Shown here: positions 44,259 through 53,294 of the stretch, in pieces
Position numbering within the stretch: position 1 is the stretch's first letter
Layout: each line of letters begins with the position of its first letter
DNA from: Tolypothrix sp. FACHB-123
GTDB taxonomy: Bacteria; Cyanobacteriota; Cyanobacteriia; Cyanobacteriales; Nostocaceae
NCBI RefSeq assembly: GCF_014697075.1
Contig: NZ_JACJRE010000015.1
Coordinates: 1 to 64,000, forward strand
Length of the DNA: 64,000 bases
Reading direction: 5' to 3'
The notes under the pieces: model-generated
The model's database searches: none
What the model was told of the DNA's origin: nothing
Seen by the model: only the letters and a program-made list of their open reading frames with translations
Program-made: the position numbers and the translations under genes

Positions 44259-44276
44259 GAATGGAACCGCTTTGCC
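44259..44276 (+). repeat. 18-bp hupS junction site (inverted copy 2)
   Basis: GAATGGAACCGCTTTGCC on the plus strand, identical to the minus-strand site at 10632-10649. Preceded here by unrelated AAGTGT and followed by hupS codons GATCGCCCG. Confidence 0.85.
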
Positions 44277-44864
44277 GATCGCCCGATGAAAGATTGGTTA
44301 ACAGAACTCGCCCAAGTTGCCAGTTTTATTGTCGCTGTGGGCGACTGTGCTACATGGGGCGGAATTCCCGCTATGTCACCCAACCCCAGCGATTCTCAAG
44401 GGTTGCAATTTCTCAAGCGCGAAGAGGGCGGATTTTTAGGTAAAGACTTCCGCACTAAATCTGGTTTACCTGTAATTAACATTCCTGGATGTCCCGCCCA
44501 TCCTGACTGGATTAGCCAAATTTTAGTGGCGATCGCCACCGGGCGCTTAGGAGACATTACCTTAGACGAACTCCATCGTCCGGAAACCTTCTTTAAAAGC
44601 TTTACCCAAATCGGTTGTACTCGGAACGTCCACTTTGCCTACAAAGCATCTACTGTTGACTTTGGTCAGCGAAAAGGCTGTCTATTCTATGACTTAGGTT
44701 GTCGCGGGCCTATGACCCATTCCTCTTGCAACCGCATTCTCTGGAATCGCGTCTCTTCTAAAACCCGCGCCGGTATGCCTTGTTTAGGTTGCACTGAACC
44801 AGAATTTCCCTTCTTTGATTTGCAACCAGGAACCGTATTTAAAACACAAGTTTACTATATATAG
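44259..44864 (+). pseudogene. hupS: hupS fragment (HupS residues about 84-280)
   Basis: In frame from 44259: EWNRFADRPMKDWLTELAQV, then VGDCATWGGIPAMSPNPSDS, INIPGCPAHPDW, FYDLGCRGPMTHSSCNRILW and GMPCLGCTEPEFPFFDLQPG. These are the cluster-ligand regions of the uptake hydrogenase small subunit. Homology stops at FKTQ (codon 44847-44849) and the frame ends at TAG 44862-44864; the last 40 or so residues (VMGVPKELPPG type) and hupL are absent. There are no internal stops or frameshifts in 197 codons. Fragments 1 and 2 plus 16 N-terminal and about 40 C-terminal residues would give about 320 aa, the normal HupS length. Confidence 0.9.
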
Positions 44865-45097
44865 TGGTACTTTGATTGCCATACCATATTCAACCTTGTC
44901 CTGATGTCGCAATGACAGATGGGGTTTTTTGTTGGGTTGATTTGAAAGTGCGATGTCTAACAACAAGTCGCGTTGCGTCTACGGGCTGATTTATTTACTT
45001 GATTTTGAAACAGGGAATGCTCAGGGCAAATTTCACACCTTTGGGATGTACGGTACATTTGAAACGATAGTCATTAGTAAAAAACTCATAATTCTTA

Positions 45098-45850
45098 CTA
45101 ATTTATCAAATTGGAAGAAAGGATTGAAGATTGCATTGCTTGTTGTAGATGATATGGTTGCCAAAAACTCAACATTTGTTCGCCAACTTTTTGCGGATAG
45201 AAGTAATGAAAAAAATGATGCCCTTTTGGACATTCCCAGAGGTAATCTTCAGGTTTAAACCATTTTAACCAGCCTAGTAAGGCAGGGGAATTGACAATTG
45301 AATCGTTTTTGCTACCACAGATCATCATGGGCATAGAAACCCCATCTTCAGGTAAATCAACTAACTTGAATAGGGAATGAGATAAGGGAGATTGCTCTAA
45401 ATCTTTATTTAACACTGCCATTAACTTTTTAGTAGTGTAATGTGGTTGTTCGCCAAAGAGATTACGAACACTCATTGCTAGAACTTGTTCGCGACTGATG
45501 GTAAATAGTTGTCGTTGGAGATAGTAGTGGGCGTGCCAAATATTTGCTGGTCGAGAAGCGACAGCTAGGAGAATGAGCGATCGCACTTTTTGCGGATAGC
45601 GCCTTGCATAAGTTAGAGCGATCGCACCACCCGCACCATGACCTGCTAAATGTATGGGATGAGAACATTGTGACAAAAACTCATGTAATAAACTGACAGC
45701 CTCATCTATCGAACTACCTTCATCTTTATCGTGACGATATTCCCACTGAGCCACATTCATATATTGTGATATATGTTGTAGTAACGGTTGATCGAAACGC
45801 TGTAATGCCAAGCTAGAACTAACCCACACAACATCAATATCATTAGACAT
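45098..45850 (-). CDS. Alpha/beta-hydrolase-fold protein lacking the nucleophile Ser
   Basis: 250 aa from the ATG at 45850 (MSNDIDVVWVSSSLALQRFD). The ten codons upstream (MEYFFTWKSL) come from a MITE and are probably not native. The fold is clear: HLAGHGAGGAIALTYARRYP at the nucleophile elbow, CGSKNDSIV for the acid and GHHFFH for the His. The elbow reads G-H-G-A-G, with Gly where Ser is expected, so it may be non-catalytic. It lies downstream of the iron-siderophore operon on the same strand. A TCTCAATTAAT-type motif at 46060-46070 lies beyond the MITE, suggesting iron control. A substrate is not known. Confidence 0.75.
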   Translation of the reverse strand: MSNDIDVVWVSSSLALQRFDQPLLQHISQYMNVAQWEYRHDKDEGSSIDEAVSLLHEFLSQCSHPIHLAGHGAGGAIALTYARRYPQKVRSLILLAVASRPANIWHAHYYLQRQLFTISREQVLAMSVRNLFGEQPHYTTKKLMAVLNKDLEQSPLSHSLFKLVDLPEDGVSMPMMICGSKNDSIVNSPALLGWLKWFKPEDYLWECPKGHHFFHYFYPQKVGEQMLSFWQPYHLQQAMQSSILSSNLIN

Positions 45851-45852
45851 AA

Positions 45853-45963
45853 GGGACTTCCAAGTAAAAAAATATTCCATTACTATTGTTCACTGTTGAC
45901 AGTTGACTGTTAACCGTCAACCGTCAACGACTTGAACGGAATAATTTATTTTTTTGAGTTCCC
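45853..45963 (-). mobile_element. MITE copy B just upstream of the hydrolase start
   Basis: 111 bp flanked by TAA at 45850-45852 and 45964-45966. The ends GGGACTTCC and GAGTTCCC are imperfect inverted repeats; outer 35-40 bp match MITE copy A on both sides, in inverse orientation. The interior carries a GTTAACCGTCAACCGTC-type short tandem array. The A of the hydrolase ATG belongs to the target duplication, and a GGAAG inside the MITE end is placed as ribosome site. Confidence 0.82.
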
Positions 45964-45966
45964 TAA

Positions 45967-46428
45967 GAACTCTCAATCCTCAAAAATCAAGCAACTTCAA
46001 AAGCACAAATACATCTTATTGAATATCTATCTCAATAAGCTCCGAGCATATATTATCAGATTAATTGAGATTTATTTTCAGTAAATCCAGAGAATTTTTG
46101 TCAAATTCACTGTAAGCTAGGCAGGATAACGCTTTTAGAGCTAATCTAGAATGCTAAATCAGGCTAAATAAAAGTAAAAATTGATATTTGGCGAAGATAA
46201 TCAGGCAAATACCCCTATAAATGGGATATATTGAGCTTAAGCTTCATTGTAGCTTGCTTAGTTTATTTGAGATTAAAGGAGTAGCTCGACTCTTTGGCAA
46301 TAATTATGCTTTAATAATTGAGAGTATTTTTTAGTAATTCTTCCACGAGTTAAAAATTATGCAGATTTAGGAGGGTGCGATCGCTCTTCCTGGATGTAAC
46401 AATGCAACCATCAAAATATTGACAAATG
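45967..46428. promoter_or_regulatory. Upstream region with iron-type motif
   Basis: 462 bp without a gene. ATTAATTGAGA (46060-46070) followed by TTTATTTTCA is the inverse of TCTCAATTAAT found at 53168-53178 and 57115-57130. A second half-like ATCTCAATAAG lies at about 46027. These could be Fur-type operators for the hydrolase gene. Confidence 0.4.
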
Positions 46429-46821
46429 CTAGGTTGGGATGGACTCAGGTGTAGGAAGGATGCGTGCTAATAAGTGCGATCGCAATTTCCCCGGTATTTT
46501 AGCGGGTAACACATATCCATCTTCACTTTTTTGATAAAGCTGGCTGAATTGCAACAAATCACTTGTACTATCCTCTGTCAGATCGACAAAATGGTATGTA
46601 TATTTTTGCCGACAAACAAAGCTCACTACACAAGAGCGTTTTTCAACACAACTCCACAAGCACCCCACAGGCTGAATATTTAGAGTGCTGTAAGTGGAAT
46701 TATTTTTTTGAGCTTCCAGCAACTTCAGGAATAGTTGATTTCCTTCAGCGCGATCGTCTGCATCTTCGTGATCGAGAACAGCACTGCACGATTTACAAAC
46801 AAATAATGTATGAATGTTCAT
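46429..46821 (-). CDS. DUF1636-like metal-binding protein of the iron operon
   Basis: 130 aa. Cys pairs in FVCKSCSAV and GCLWSCVEKRSCVVSFVC suggest a thioredoxin-like ferredoxin or metal site as in DUF1636 proteins. The motif order (Cys-x2-Cys near the N-terminus, CLW.C...C in the middle, LPAKIPGKLRSHLLARILP at the end) fits that family. It begins 2 bp after the stop of the binding protein gene, so translation is probably coupled. A role in reducing or handling the metal released from siderophores is an inference. Confidence 0.7.
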   Translation of the reverse strand: MNIHTLFVCKSCSAVLDHEDADDRAEGNQLFLKLLEAQKNNSTYSTLNIQPVGCLWSCVEKRSCVVSFVCRQKYTYHFVDLTEDSTSDLLQFSQLYQKSEDGYVLPAKIPGKLRSHLLARILPTPESIPT

Positions 46822-46823
46822 AA

Positions 46824-47846
46824 TTAAGGAATGTATAAGTAGGAGTTAATATATTTAAATAAATCATCGATAACCGCATTAGCAGCTAAAATTCCGTTAC
46901 CAATCCAATAGTCTGGAACTAAATAAACTTTATTCTCTTGCACAGCTTTTAAATTTTGCCATAGCAGACTTGATTTCAGTTGCTTTAAATTCTTTTGCGC
47001 TGTTTGATTACCTTGAGTAGTATTTTCCCCTGTCCAGATAAATATTACATCACCATCAGCTTTTTCAATTAATTCATAGCCAATAGACATTTGAATCGAA
47101 TTATTAAATAATTTTTCTGCTTCTGATGCGGTGAATTGTTGTGATTCAGGACGAGATAATCCAGCATCCTGCAAGATAGTGCCGCAAAAAGATTCACGGA
47201 GATAAAGGTTAATATTATTGGGATAAACTCGCACCACGGAAACTTTGAGATTTGCTAAATTCTTGCCCATTTGCTGCTTAAATTTATCTAGGCGCTGGGC
47301 ATATTTGGCCATTACTTTTTGACCGATTTCTTGCCTATTTAACACTATACTCACATTGTTAAACACCTCCTTCCATTCCCCACTGTGTCCAAATTTTAAT
47401 AAAACTGTTGGAGCAATTTTGGAAGTTAAATCATAAATATTTTTTGCATATTCAGAACCCAAAATCAAATCTGGTTGGAGTGCGAGAATACTTTCTATAT
47501 TCGGTTCTCCATTTTTACCAATATTTTTGACTCCGACTAACTCATTGTGCAAGTATGATGAATCATCGGAAATAACGCTACCTATAGGTTTAACACCTAG
47601 AGCGATCGCATTTTCAAATGCAGTTTCATCCAAAGTCACAAGGCGTTGGAAATTTTCTGGAACGCAGGTGATTCCCGCAGCGTGTTCGACATGACGACAA
47701 GCTTGGTTTGGAGTGCGATCGCTCATCGGTATAGAATCACTATGATGACAAGCTATAGCAAGCAGTAAAGTACAAAATATTGTCATCCCCAAGCGCAACC
47801 AACGAGTAAAGCCTTTGAGTTTGATATAACCTTTCATACGCCACAC
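46824..47846 (-). CDS. Iron-siderophore binding lipoprotein 1
   Basis: 340 aa; an ATG three codons in (47837) is also possible. Signal with lipobox LLLAIAC-HHS. A periplasmic binding protein of the FecB/FhuD helical-backbone type: CVPENFQRLVTLDETAFENA, LALQPDLILGSEYAKNIYDL, APTVLLKFGHSGEW, and a C-terminal NAVIDDLFKYI. It would pass ferric siderophore from a TonB receptor to an inner membrane permease. It is followed with 2-bp spacing by the DUF1636-like gene and preceded by a second binding protein gene. Confidence 0.88.
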   Translation of the reverse strand: MWRMKGYIKLKGFTRWLRLGMTIFCTLLLAIACHHSDSIPMSDRTPNQACRHVEHAAGITCVPENFQRLVTLDETAFENAIALGVKPIGSVISDDSSYLHNELVGVKNIGKNGEPNIESILALQPDLILGSEYAKNIYDLTSKIAPTVLLKFGHSGEWKEVFNNVSIVLNRQEIGQKVMAKYAQRLDKFKQQMGKNLANLKVSVVRVYPNNINLYLRESFCGTILQDAGLSRPESQQFTASEAEKLFNNSIQMSIGYELIEKADGDVIFIWTGENTTQGNQTAQKNLKQLKSSLLWQNLKAVQENKVYLVPDYWIGNGILAANAVIDDLFKYINSYLYIP

Positions 47847-47904
47847 ATGATTTTGTCAAATTTAAACCACAAATGTACCAATTAATATTGGGGTTTTATC
47901 AAAA

Positions 47905-48876
47905 CTATGGCTGAACCAGATATTGAAATAAATCATCAAGTAGCTTATTGATTCCAAAAAAGCCATATGTCCACCATCTATTTACTTGGACTTCATATAT
48001 CTGATTTTTTTGGGCTGAATTGAGTTGAGTTAAAAGGGGATTTTGAAAAAAAGCTCGTGTAAATTTTGGAGCATCATTCATCACGAATAAAACATCAGCA
48101 TCATACTTATTTAATACCTCAATACTTGATACTACAGTTTCTTGTTTTTGATTTGCTAGGATAGGTATTAGTCGTATACCAATATCTTGAAAAACTTGAT
48201 TATAGGTTTCATTATCTGAATAGGTAGATATCAGATTATCTCCAAAAATATAAATTACTGATACTTCTATCTTTTTTAGACTTTCACCAATTAAATTTTG
48301 CAACTTTTTAACTCGTTCATAATATTGAGCAATGACTTGTTCCGCCTTTTCACCCTCACCTAGCACTTGAGCAATAAAACGAAGATTTTCTTTAAAAGAG
48401 TAATTCAGTCCTGGTAAATCTACCATAACCGTAGGTGCGATCGCAGATAATTGTTTATACAAACTTTTCTGATATTCACGCATCAAAATTAAATCGGGTT
48501 TGAGCTTAATAACTTTTTCTAAATTCGGCTGATTTCCATTACCAATTATCTCAATACCAGCCGCTTCATCATTGCTGACGCCACGAAATAAAAAGTCGTA
48601 CTGTGGAAAATAACTTACTGTACCAATTGGTTTGATACCCAAAGATAATACAGGGTCTAAAAGAGCAATATCATTTAACACAATGATACGCTGTGGCTTG
48701 ATAGGAATTCTGGTTTCTCCCAAAGCATGTTTGACAACTTTTGTAACTACGGGGAGAGGAGATGTAGATAAGGTACTGTTACCAAAAATTGCATTTGATG
48801 AAATATGACTATAGCAACCTATAAGCAAAGCAATAGTAACAATCACTAGCAAAAATGATTTAAGATAACGATACAC
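47905..48876 (-). CDS. Iron-siderophore binding lipoprotein 2
   Basis: 323 aa from the GTG at 48876 (VYRYLKSFLLV), chosen for the AGAGGAGAAAG just upstream; a longer GTG start at 48900 is less likely. Lipobox IALLIGC-YSH. Binding-protein pattern: GETRIPIKPQRIIVLNDIAL, LKPDLILMREYQKSLYKQLS, YEVQVNRWWTYGFFGINKLL. Paralogue of the neighbouring protein with low identity, perhaps with a different siderophore. It lies 94 bp downstream of the interrupted receptor gene, in the same operon. Confidence 0.87.
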   Translation of the reverse strand: MYRYLKSFLLVIVTIALLIGCYSHISSNAIFGNSTLSTSPLPVVTKVVKHALGETRIPIKPQRIIVLNDIALLDPVLSLGIKPIGTVSYFPQYDFLFRGVSNDEAAGIEIIGNGNQPNLEKVIKLKPDLILMREYQKSLYKQLSAIAPTVMVDLPGLNYSFKENLRFIAQVLGEGEKAEQVIAQYYERVKKLQNLIGESLKKIEVSVIYIFGDNLISTYSDNETYNQVFQDIGIRLIPILANQKQETVVSSIEVLNKYDADVLFVMNDAPKFTRAFFQNPLLTQLNSAQKNQIYEVQVNRWWTYGFFGINKLLDDLFQYLVQP

Positions 48877-48970
48877 CGCAATACTTTCTCCTCTTTCCAC
48901 CTAAGTTAAACATCAAACAAAATTGATCGATTTTTGATTAGGGTAGCTCATAATTCAAATTTATTTTTTG

Positions 48971-51646
48971 TTAAAATTCAATTGCAAATGAACCAATTAA
49001 TGTTAAAGGTTCACCGTAATAGACACCTAAACGACCACCTTCAGAACCAGTAAAATATGTATTGTCAAAGAGGTTACGGATATTTAAAGCAGCTCTCCAG
49101 TTATTCCGTTTGTAAAATACAGATGCATCAGTACGAATATAACTAGGAAGAATATAACTGTTGTCTAAATCTCCGAAGCGATCGCCTACAAAAAAGAATC
49201 CTAATCCAAATCCTAACCCTTGCAGATTTCCTTGTTGAAGTTCATAGGTTGTCCACAAACTAGCCGCGTGTTCTGGGATATTATCGCGCCGGCGACCTTC
49301 TAAACCAGTAGTATCTTTGCTCACAAATGCATCAATGTAAGCATAGGATGCAATCACTTTCCAACCAGGGGTAATTTCCCCAGCAATATCAAATTCAATA
49401 CCTCTACTTGTCTGTTCCCCTGTTTGAATTTGGTCGTTGGGGTCGGATGAATTGGGATCGTCAACGGTAACATTTTGCTTGCGGAGGTCATACAATGCTA
49501 AAGTTGCGCTCAAATTGGGGGTAATATCTGCTTTTACACCCACCTCAAATTGTCTACCTGTTTCTGGTTTAAATGGTTGATCGTTACCATTACGACTTGC
49601 ACCAAAGCTAGGTTCAAAAGAGGTTGCATAGGATGCGTAAAGCGAGATATTTTCAGACGGTTGATAAACTATTCCTAAGCGAGGACTAAAATTACTATCA
49701 GACTGGGTAAATTCTTGCTTTTCTTCACCTAAATTGCGTGTACTGCGAGTTTGCTCAAAAATATCAAATCGACCTCCTGCAAGTAATTTGAATTGCGGTG
49801 TGATTTCAATTTGGTCTTGGATATAAAACCCATATTTATCGAGAGTATCATCACGGAAGAAATTTAATATTCCTTCCTTTGGATACTCTAAACGCGCGTA
49901 TACTGGATTAAATATATTAATAGATGGGTAAGGTTCAAAGTCTCCAAAAAGTCCATTTTCAGTATTTTTGGTATAGTCAAAACCTAACACAATTTGATGT
50001 TTAATTGAACCTGTAGAAAATTTTCCTACCACATCTGTTTGAATTGAATAAGCATTATCTCGACGCTCAGAATAATAACTTAATCTACTTAATTCTCCAG
50101 TTTCTTCATCTAGAGAATCCCGTAAAGGATAGTAACGTGCTAAATTGACGAATTGAGCGCGAAAAGCATTTCTAATTGACCATTGCTCGCTAAACTTATG
50201 GTCAAGTAAATAACTAAAATTAGTAACATTTATTTCTACATTCTGAAACGGTTCACCTAAGAAACGCTCCCTGGGTAAATTTGCGGGGCGATCGCCTATG
50301 GCTACAGTCCCATCATCTGCTGTGCGTTTTTCTTCCAGCCAAGAACCATCTACAGTTAAATTAGTATTAAACCTCATCCAGGTTGAAACCTGTAGTTTTT
50401 ATATTATTGGCTGAAAGCTTATATATTAAGGACTACATATCTCAACTCGCTGTTTAAAAAGCTCCAGTTCTCAAGATGGACGTGGTTTAGCACCAAGGGC
50501 AAACTTTAATTTAGGCGCGAAAAATAAACGCTCGGAATTGACAAAATCACGAAAACTGCCAGCATTTTCATAAAAAGTATTGAACCGATAAAATGTGTTT
50601 TCATTATTACCTAAAGGCCCCGATAAATCGATTGCACCTCGATAAGTACTAAAACTACCAACAGTTCCCTCAAAAGAATAAAAAGGTTGTGTTAGAGGTT
50701 GTTTTGTCACCAAATTCACTAAACCACCAGGAGGTGCATCTCCAAACAATACTGATGCTGGGCCTTTGAGAACTTCAATGCGTTCAACATCAGCTGTTTC
50801 AATCAAACCACCATAATCCTGATAAGAACGAAGTCCATTGCGAAATATATTTGCAGCAAAACCGCGTAAAGAAAGATATTCGCTAAAACCTTGATAGTAA
50901 CCGGCGCTAGTAGCACCACTAACATTGCGCAGTGCATCTTGAACGCGAATAGTACCTTGGTCTTTGAGGACTTCGCGAGGTATCACCTGAATTGATTGGG
51001 GAATATCGCGAATAGGTGTATCTATTTTCGTTGCACTTGAGGCTTGTTCTGCACGATAACCACCTCCTTCACCTGTCACTACTAATTCAATGGGATCTTG
51101 ATTTTCTGTTGATGGTTGTTCTGCTGGCGATGGGGTTGGTGGTGTTTGAGAAGTAGTTACAGTTGATGCAATCCCAAAAACTAAACCTTCATCACCATCA
51201 AATAACTCAACTTGTGGCGCAGCTGTTTCCCCAGTTACTGTGATGCGAATTGTGCTTGCGTCTAAATTGCTAACTATAATTTCAGTGATTCCCGCAAGGG
51301 GTTTTTCTTGGCGGAATGTCTCACCACTAGGTAGACGTAACTGAGCATTGGGAATATCAACAATATAGCTGTTCCCCTCGCTCTTATTTGTGAGTTGCAG
51401 TTGATCTGATTGATTGGTTTCTAAAATTACCTCTATCCCTTTTGCTGTGGCTTGTGATTTGACACCTGTTATCTGAACAAGAGATTGGGCTAACCATTGT
51501 TGAATAGTAGTTGCAGGTTTTTCTAGATCGCTTAATTGAGAAATTTTCGATATTGGTTTTTGCTGATTTTCCGCTAACGCAGGTAGATTCACTAGCCCTA
51601 AAGCCAATCCTGTAATCCAAGCTAGTTTTTGCAATTGATTCGACAT
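48971..51646 (-). pseudogene. TonB-dependent siderophore receptor interrupted by a MITE
   Basis: Two open segments make one receptor. The N-terminal part (51646 to about 50488) has a signal peptide, an AMIN domain (VKSQATAKGIEVILETNQSD), and a plug domain (IRDIPQSIQVIPREVLKDQG, VERIEVLKGPASVLFGDAPP). The C-terminal part (50367 to 48971) is the beta barrel, ending LGVYYGEPLTLIGSFAIEF with terminal Phe. A 118-bp MITE with TA duplications separates them. Removing it and one TA restores GGT GCT AAT ACT AAT in frame, giving about 850 aa, the length of the intact paralogue at 58323. As present, no full receptor can be made. Upstream lie 21-bp-period repeats (51808-51850) likely bound by an AraC regulator. 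Confidence 0.9.
50370..50487. mobile_element. 118-bp MITE inside the receptor gene (TA duplication)
   Basis: Flanked by TA at 50368-50369 and 50488-50489. Ends: AACCTCATCCAGGTTGAAAC on the left and, reverse-complemented, AACCACGTCCATCTTGAGAA on the right; about 24 of the first 32 positions match. Non-coding. TA duplication is typical of IS630/Tc1-mariner transposases. It differs from the TAA-type MITE at 8668 and 45853. Confidence 0.88.
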
Positions 51647-51950
51647 CACTCTACTCACCACACAAATTAAGTGATTGGGGATAAAGGGAAATAGGGATAA
51701 GTAACTAGTTTCTAGTTACTACCTAATACCCCATAGCCTTGATATTACTAATTAGTAATTTATATCAAGAAGCTTACAGGAAAGCGCTTGGTTGTGGGCG
51801 ATCGCTGTGAACGCTAGACGGAATTTTTTGAACGCTCAACGGAATTTTTTTCTGTTTCTGTTATGGGATCGGGTTATTATTAATTTTGTCTAGGGAGATT
51901 TTGCGATCAATTTTTGAATTTCAAAATCAAACTATTGATTCTTTTTGTTC
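51647..51950. other. Receptor upstream region
   Basis: 304 bp between the receptor gene and the AraC regulator gene. Contains the paired operator-like repeats at 51808-51850 and a HIP1 site (51799). No other gene is seen. Confidence 0.5.
51808..51850 (-). promoter_or_regulatory. Tandem AraC-type operator upstream of receptor 1
   Basis: Two direct repeats, TGAACGCTAGACGGAATTTT at 51808 and TGAACGCTCAACGGAATTTT at 51829, period 21 bp. They lie about 165 bp upstream of the receptor start. Reverse-complemented they match the pair at 58169-58209 (AAAATTCCGT...GCGTTCA versus AAAATCCGT...GGTTCA), also period 21. Confidence 0.7.
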
Positions 51951-52994
51951 TTACCCTATCAGTTCATTAATTTTCATGGACGATCTTGAATTAGCCAACA
52001 AGAATTCTTTGGGATTTATGCCAAATTTTTTTCTAAAGGCGGTAGCAAAGTAGCTGCGGCTAGTAAAACCAACGCTACGAGCAGCTAGAGAAATGTTTGT
52101 TTCCCCGGCGATTAATAATTTACGTGCCTGTTCTAATCGATGATGATGTAAATAGCCGAATACTGTCGTCCCAAATATCAACCGAAACCCACGTTTGAGA
52201 GTACAGTCATTCAAGCCGACTTGTCGGGATAGTTCCATTAAAGCAGGAGGATTATCTAAATTACGTACTAAAATTTCTTTGGCATAATGAATTCGTTCTA
52301 CATCATCAGGTTTGAGAGAAAAGGTATCGCTTTTACCTTGACTTGCTGCTAAATCTTCTTCAACCAGTAATACCATTAATTCTAAAACTTTACTTTCTAA
52401 GTACATCCGTTTCATCATTCCCTGGTAAGGACAGTTTAAAATTTGCTGTAATGCTACTTCCATTGCTGGTGTATTTTTACCAGAAAAAGAATAATATTGC
52501 TGGTGGGGTTTTCTAACTAAATGAGTTAATTCTTGCGGAAGTTGATTATTTTCTTTTCCCATGAACAGGCAAAATAGCTCTGGTTCCATGTGAACATTAA
52601 TATCAATGATTTTCTCTGATTTAAAGGATTGAAATCTTTCTTTGGGTGCTAGCCCACTACCCCATAATACATTTTGCCCGCTATGCTTAGAAAAATAACG
52701 AGATTGGTGACTTTGTGTCAGATAAAAGCTGTATTCTAAAGGATGTTGTCGTTCCGGGAGCTTGATAATTAAATCGTTATGTAATTGGTGTTCGGAAATT
52801 GCTAAATATAAACCATCCCTAAGTTCTATTTCTCCCCATAATCCGATACCTAATTCTTGAGGAAATTGATAAATAGTATCAAATATACTCCAGCATTTAC
52901 TAATTTGAGATTTGCGTATATTCCCGTTGTTTTCTAATTCTGAGGTACTGACAAATAAATCCCAAAATGCTTGTTGTGAAATTGTGATTGTCAT
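51951..52994 (-). CDS. AraC-family regulator 1 (PchR/YbtA-like)
   Basis: 347 aa from the ATG at 52994 (MTITISQQAFWDLFVS); the frame extends to 53069 but that adds an unlikely leader. The N-terminal ligand domain is of the PchR type. The C-terminal double HTH is clear: ERIHYAKEILVRNLDNPPAL, MELSRQVGLNDCTLKRGFRL, and SLAARSVGFTSRSYFATAFR. Such regulators activate siderophore uptake when the ferric siderophore binds. It is near receptor 1 and divergent from the ABC pair. Paralogue of the regulator at 57154. Confidence 0.88.
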   Translation of the reverse strand: MTITISQQAFWDLFVSTSELENNGNIRKSQISKCWSIFDTIYQFPQELGIGLWGEIELRDGLYLAISEHQLHNDLIIKLPERQHPLEYSFYLTQSHQSRYFSKHSGQNVLWGSGLAPKERFQSFKSEKIIDINVHMEPELFCLFMGKENNQLPQELTHLVRKPHQQYYSFSGKNTPAMEVALQQILNCPYQGMMKRMYLESKVLELMVLLVEEDLAASQGKSDTFSLKPDDVERIHYAKEILVRNLDNPPALMELSRQVGLNDCTLKRGFRLIFGTTVFGYLHHHRLEQARKLLIAGETNISLAARSVGFTSRSYFATAFRKKFGINPKEFLLANSRSSMKINELIG

Positions 52995-53294
52995 AACTAT
53001 TAGCAATATATCTGAATGAGTTTTTAATACAAAGTCAGTGTGAACATCGTTTGTGATTAAAGACAGCAAGTAACCACTTATTGAGATTTATTTCTACTAA
53101 TTTAACTAGAATAAACTATTTGGAAAATTTTTGTTTGTTGTTTCCAATACAAATTATTGCATAAGTTTCTCAATTAATCTAAAAAGTTATAGAAAAATGT
53201 AATCAATAGGCACAATCGAACGTAAAATGCGATCGCTAGCTGAAACGCTTTAGCCAGCTTACTGATTCTGACATCAGCTTTGAGAATAGGGCTT
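52995..53294. promoter_or_regulatory. Divergent promoter region with iron-type motif
   Basis: 300 bp between AraC regulator 1 (minus) and the ABC pair (plus). TCTCAATTAAT at 53168-53178 and ATTGAGATTTATTTC at about 53082 match the motif seen at 46060 and 57115. They could be Fur sites controlling both directions. Confidence 0.45.

Noticed and set aside
10632-44276. hupS simply as an ordinary deletion-type excision element
   Set aside because: The two 18-bp sites are inverted, so deletion of the intervening DNA cannot join the pieces; only an inversion or a misassembly explains the geometry.
44953-45258. Plus-strand 101-codon open frame
   Set aside because: Most of it lies antisense to the alpha/beta hydrolase gene, with no ribosome site and no family pattern.
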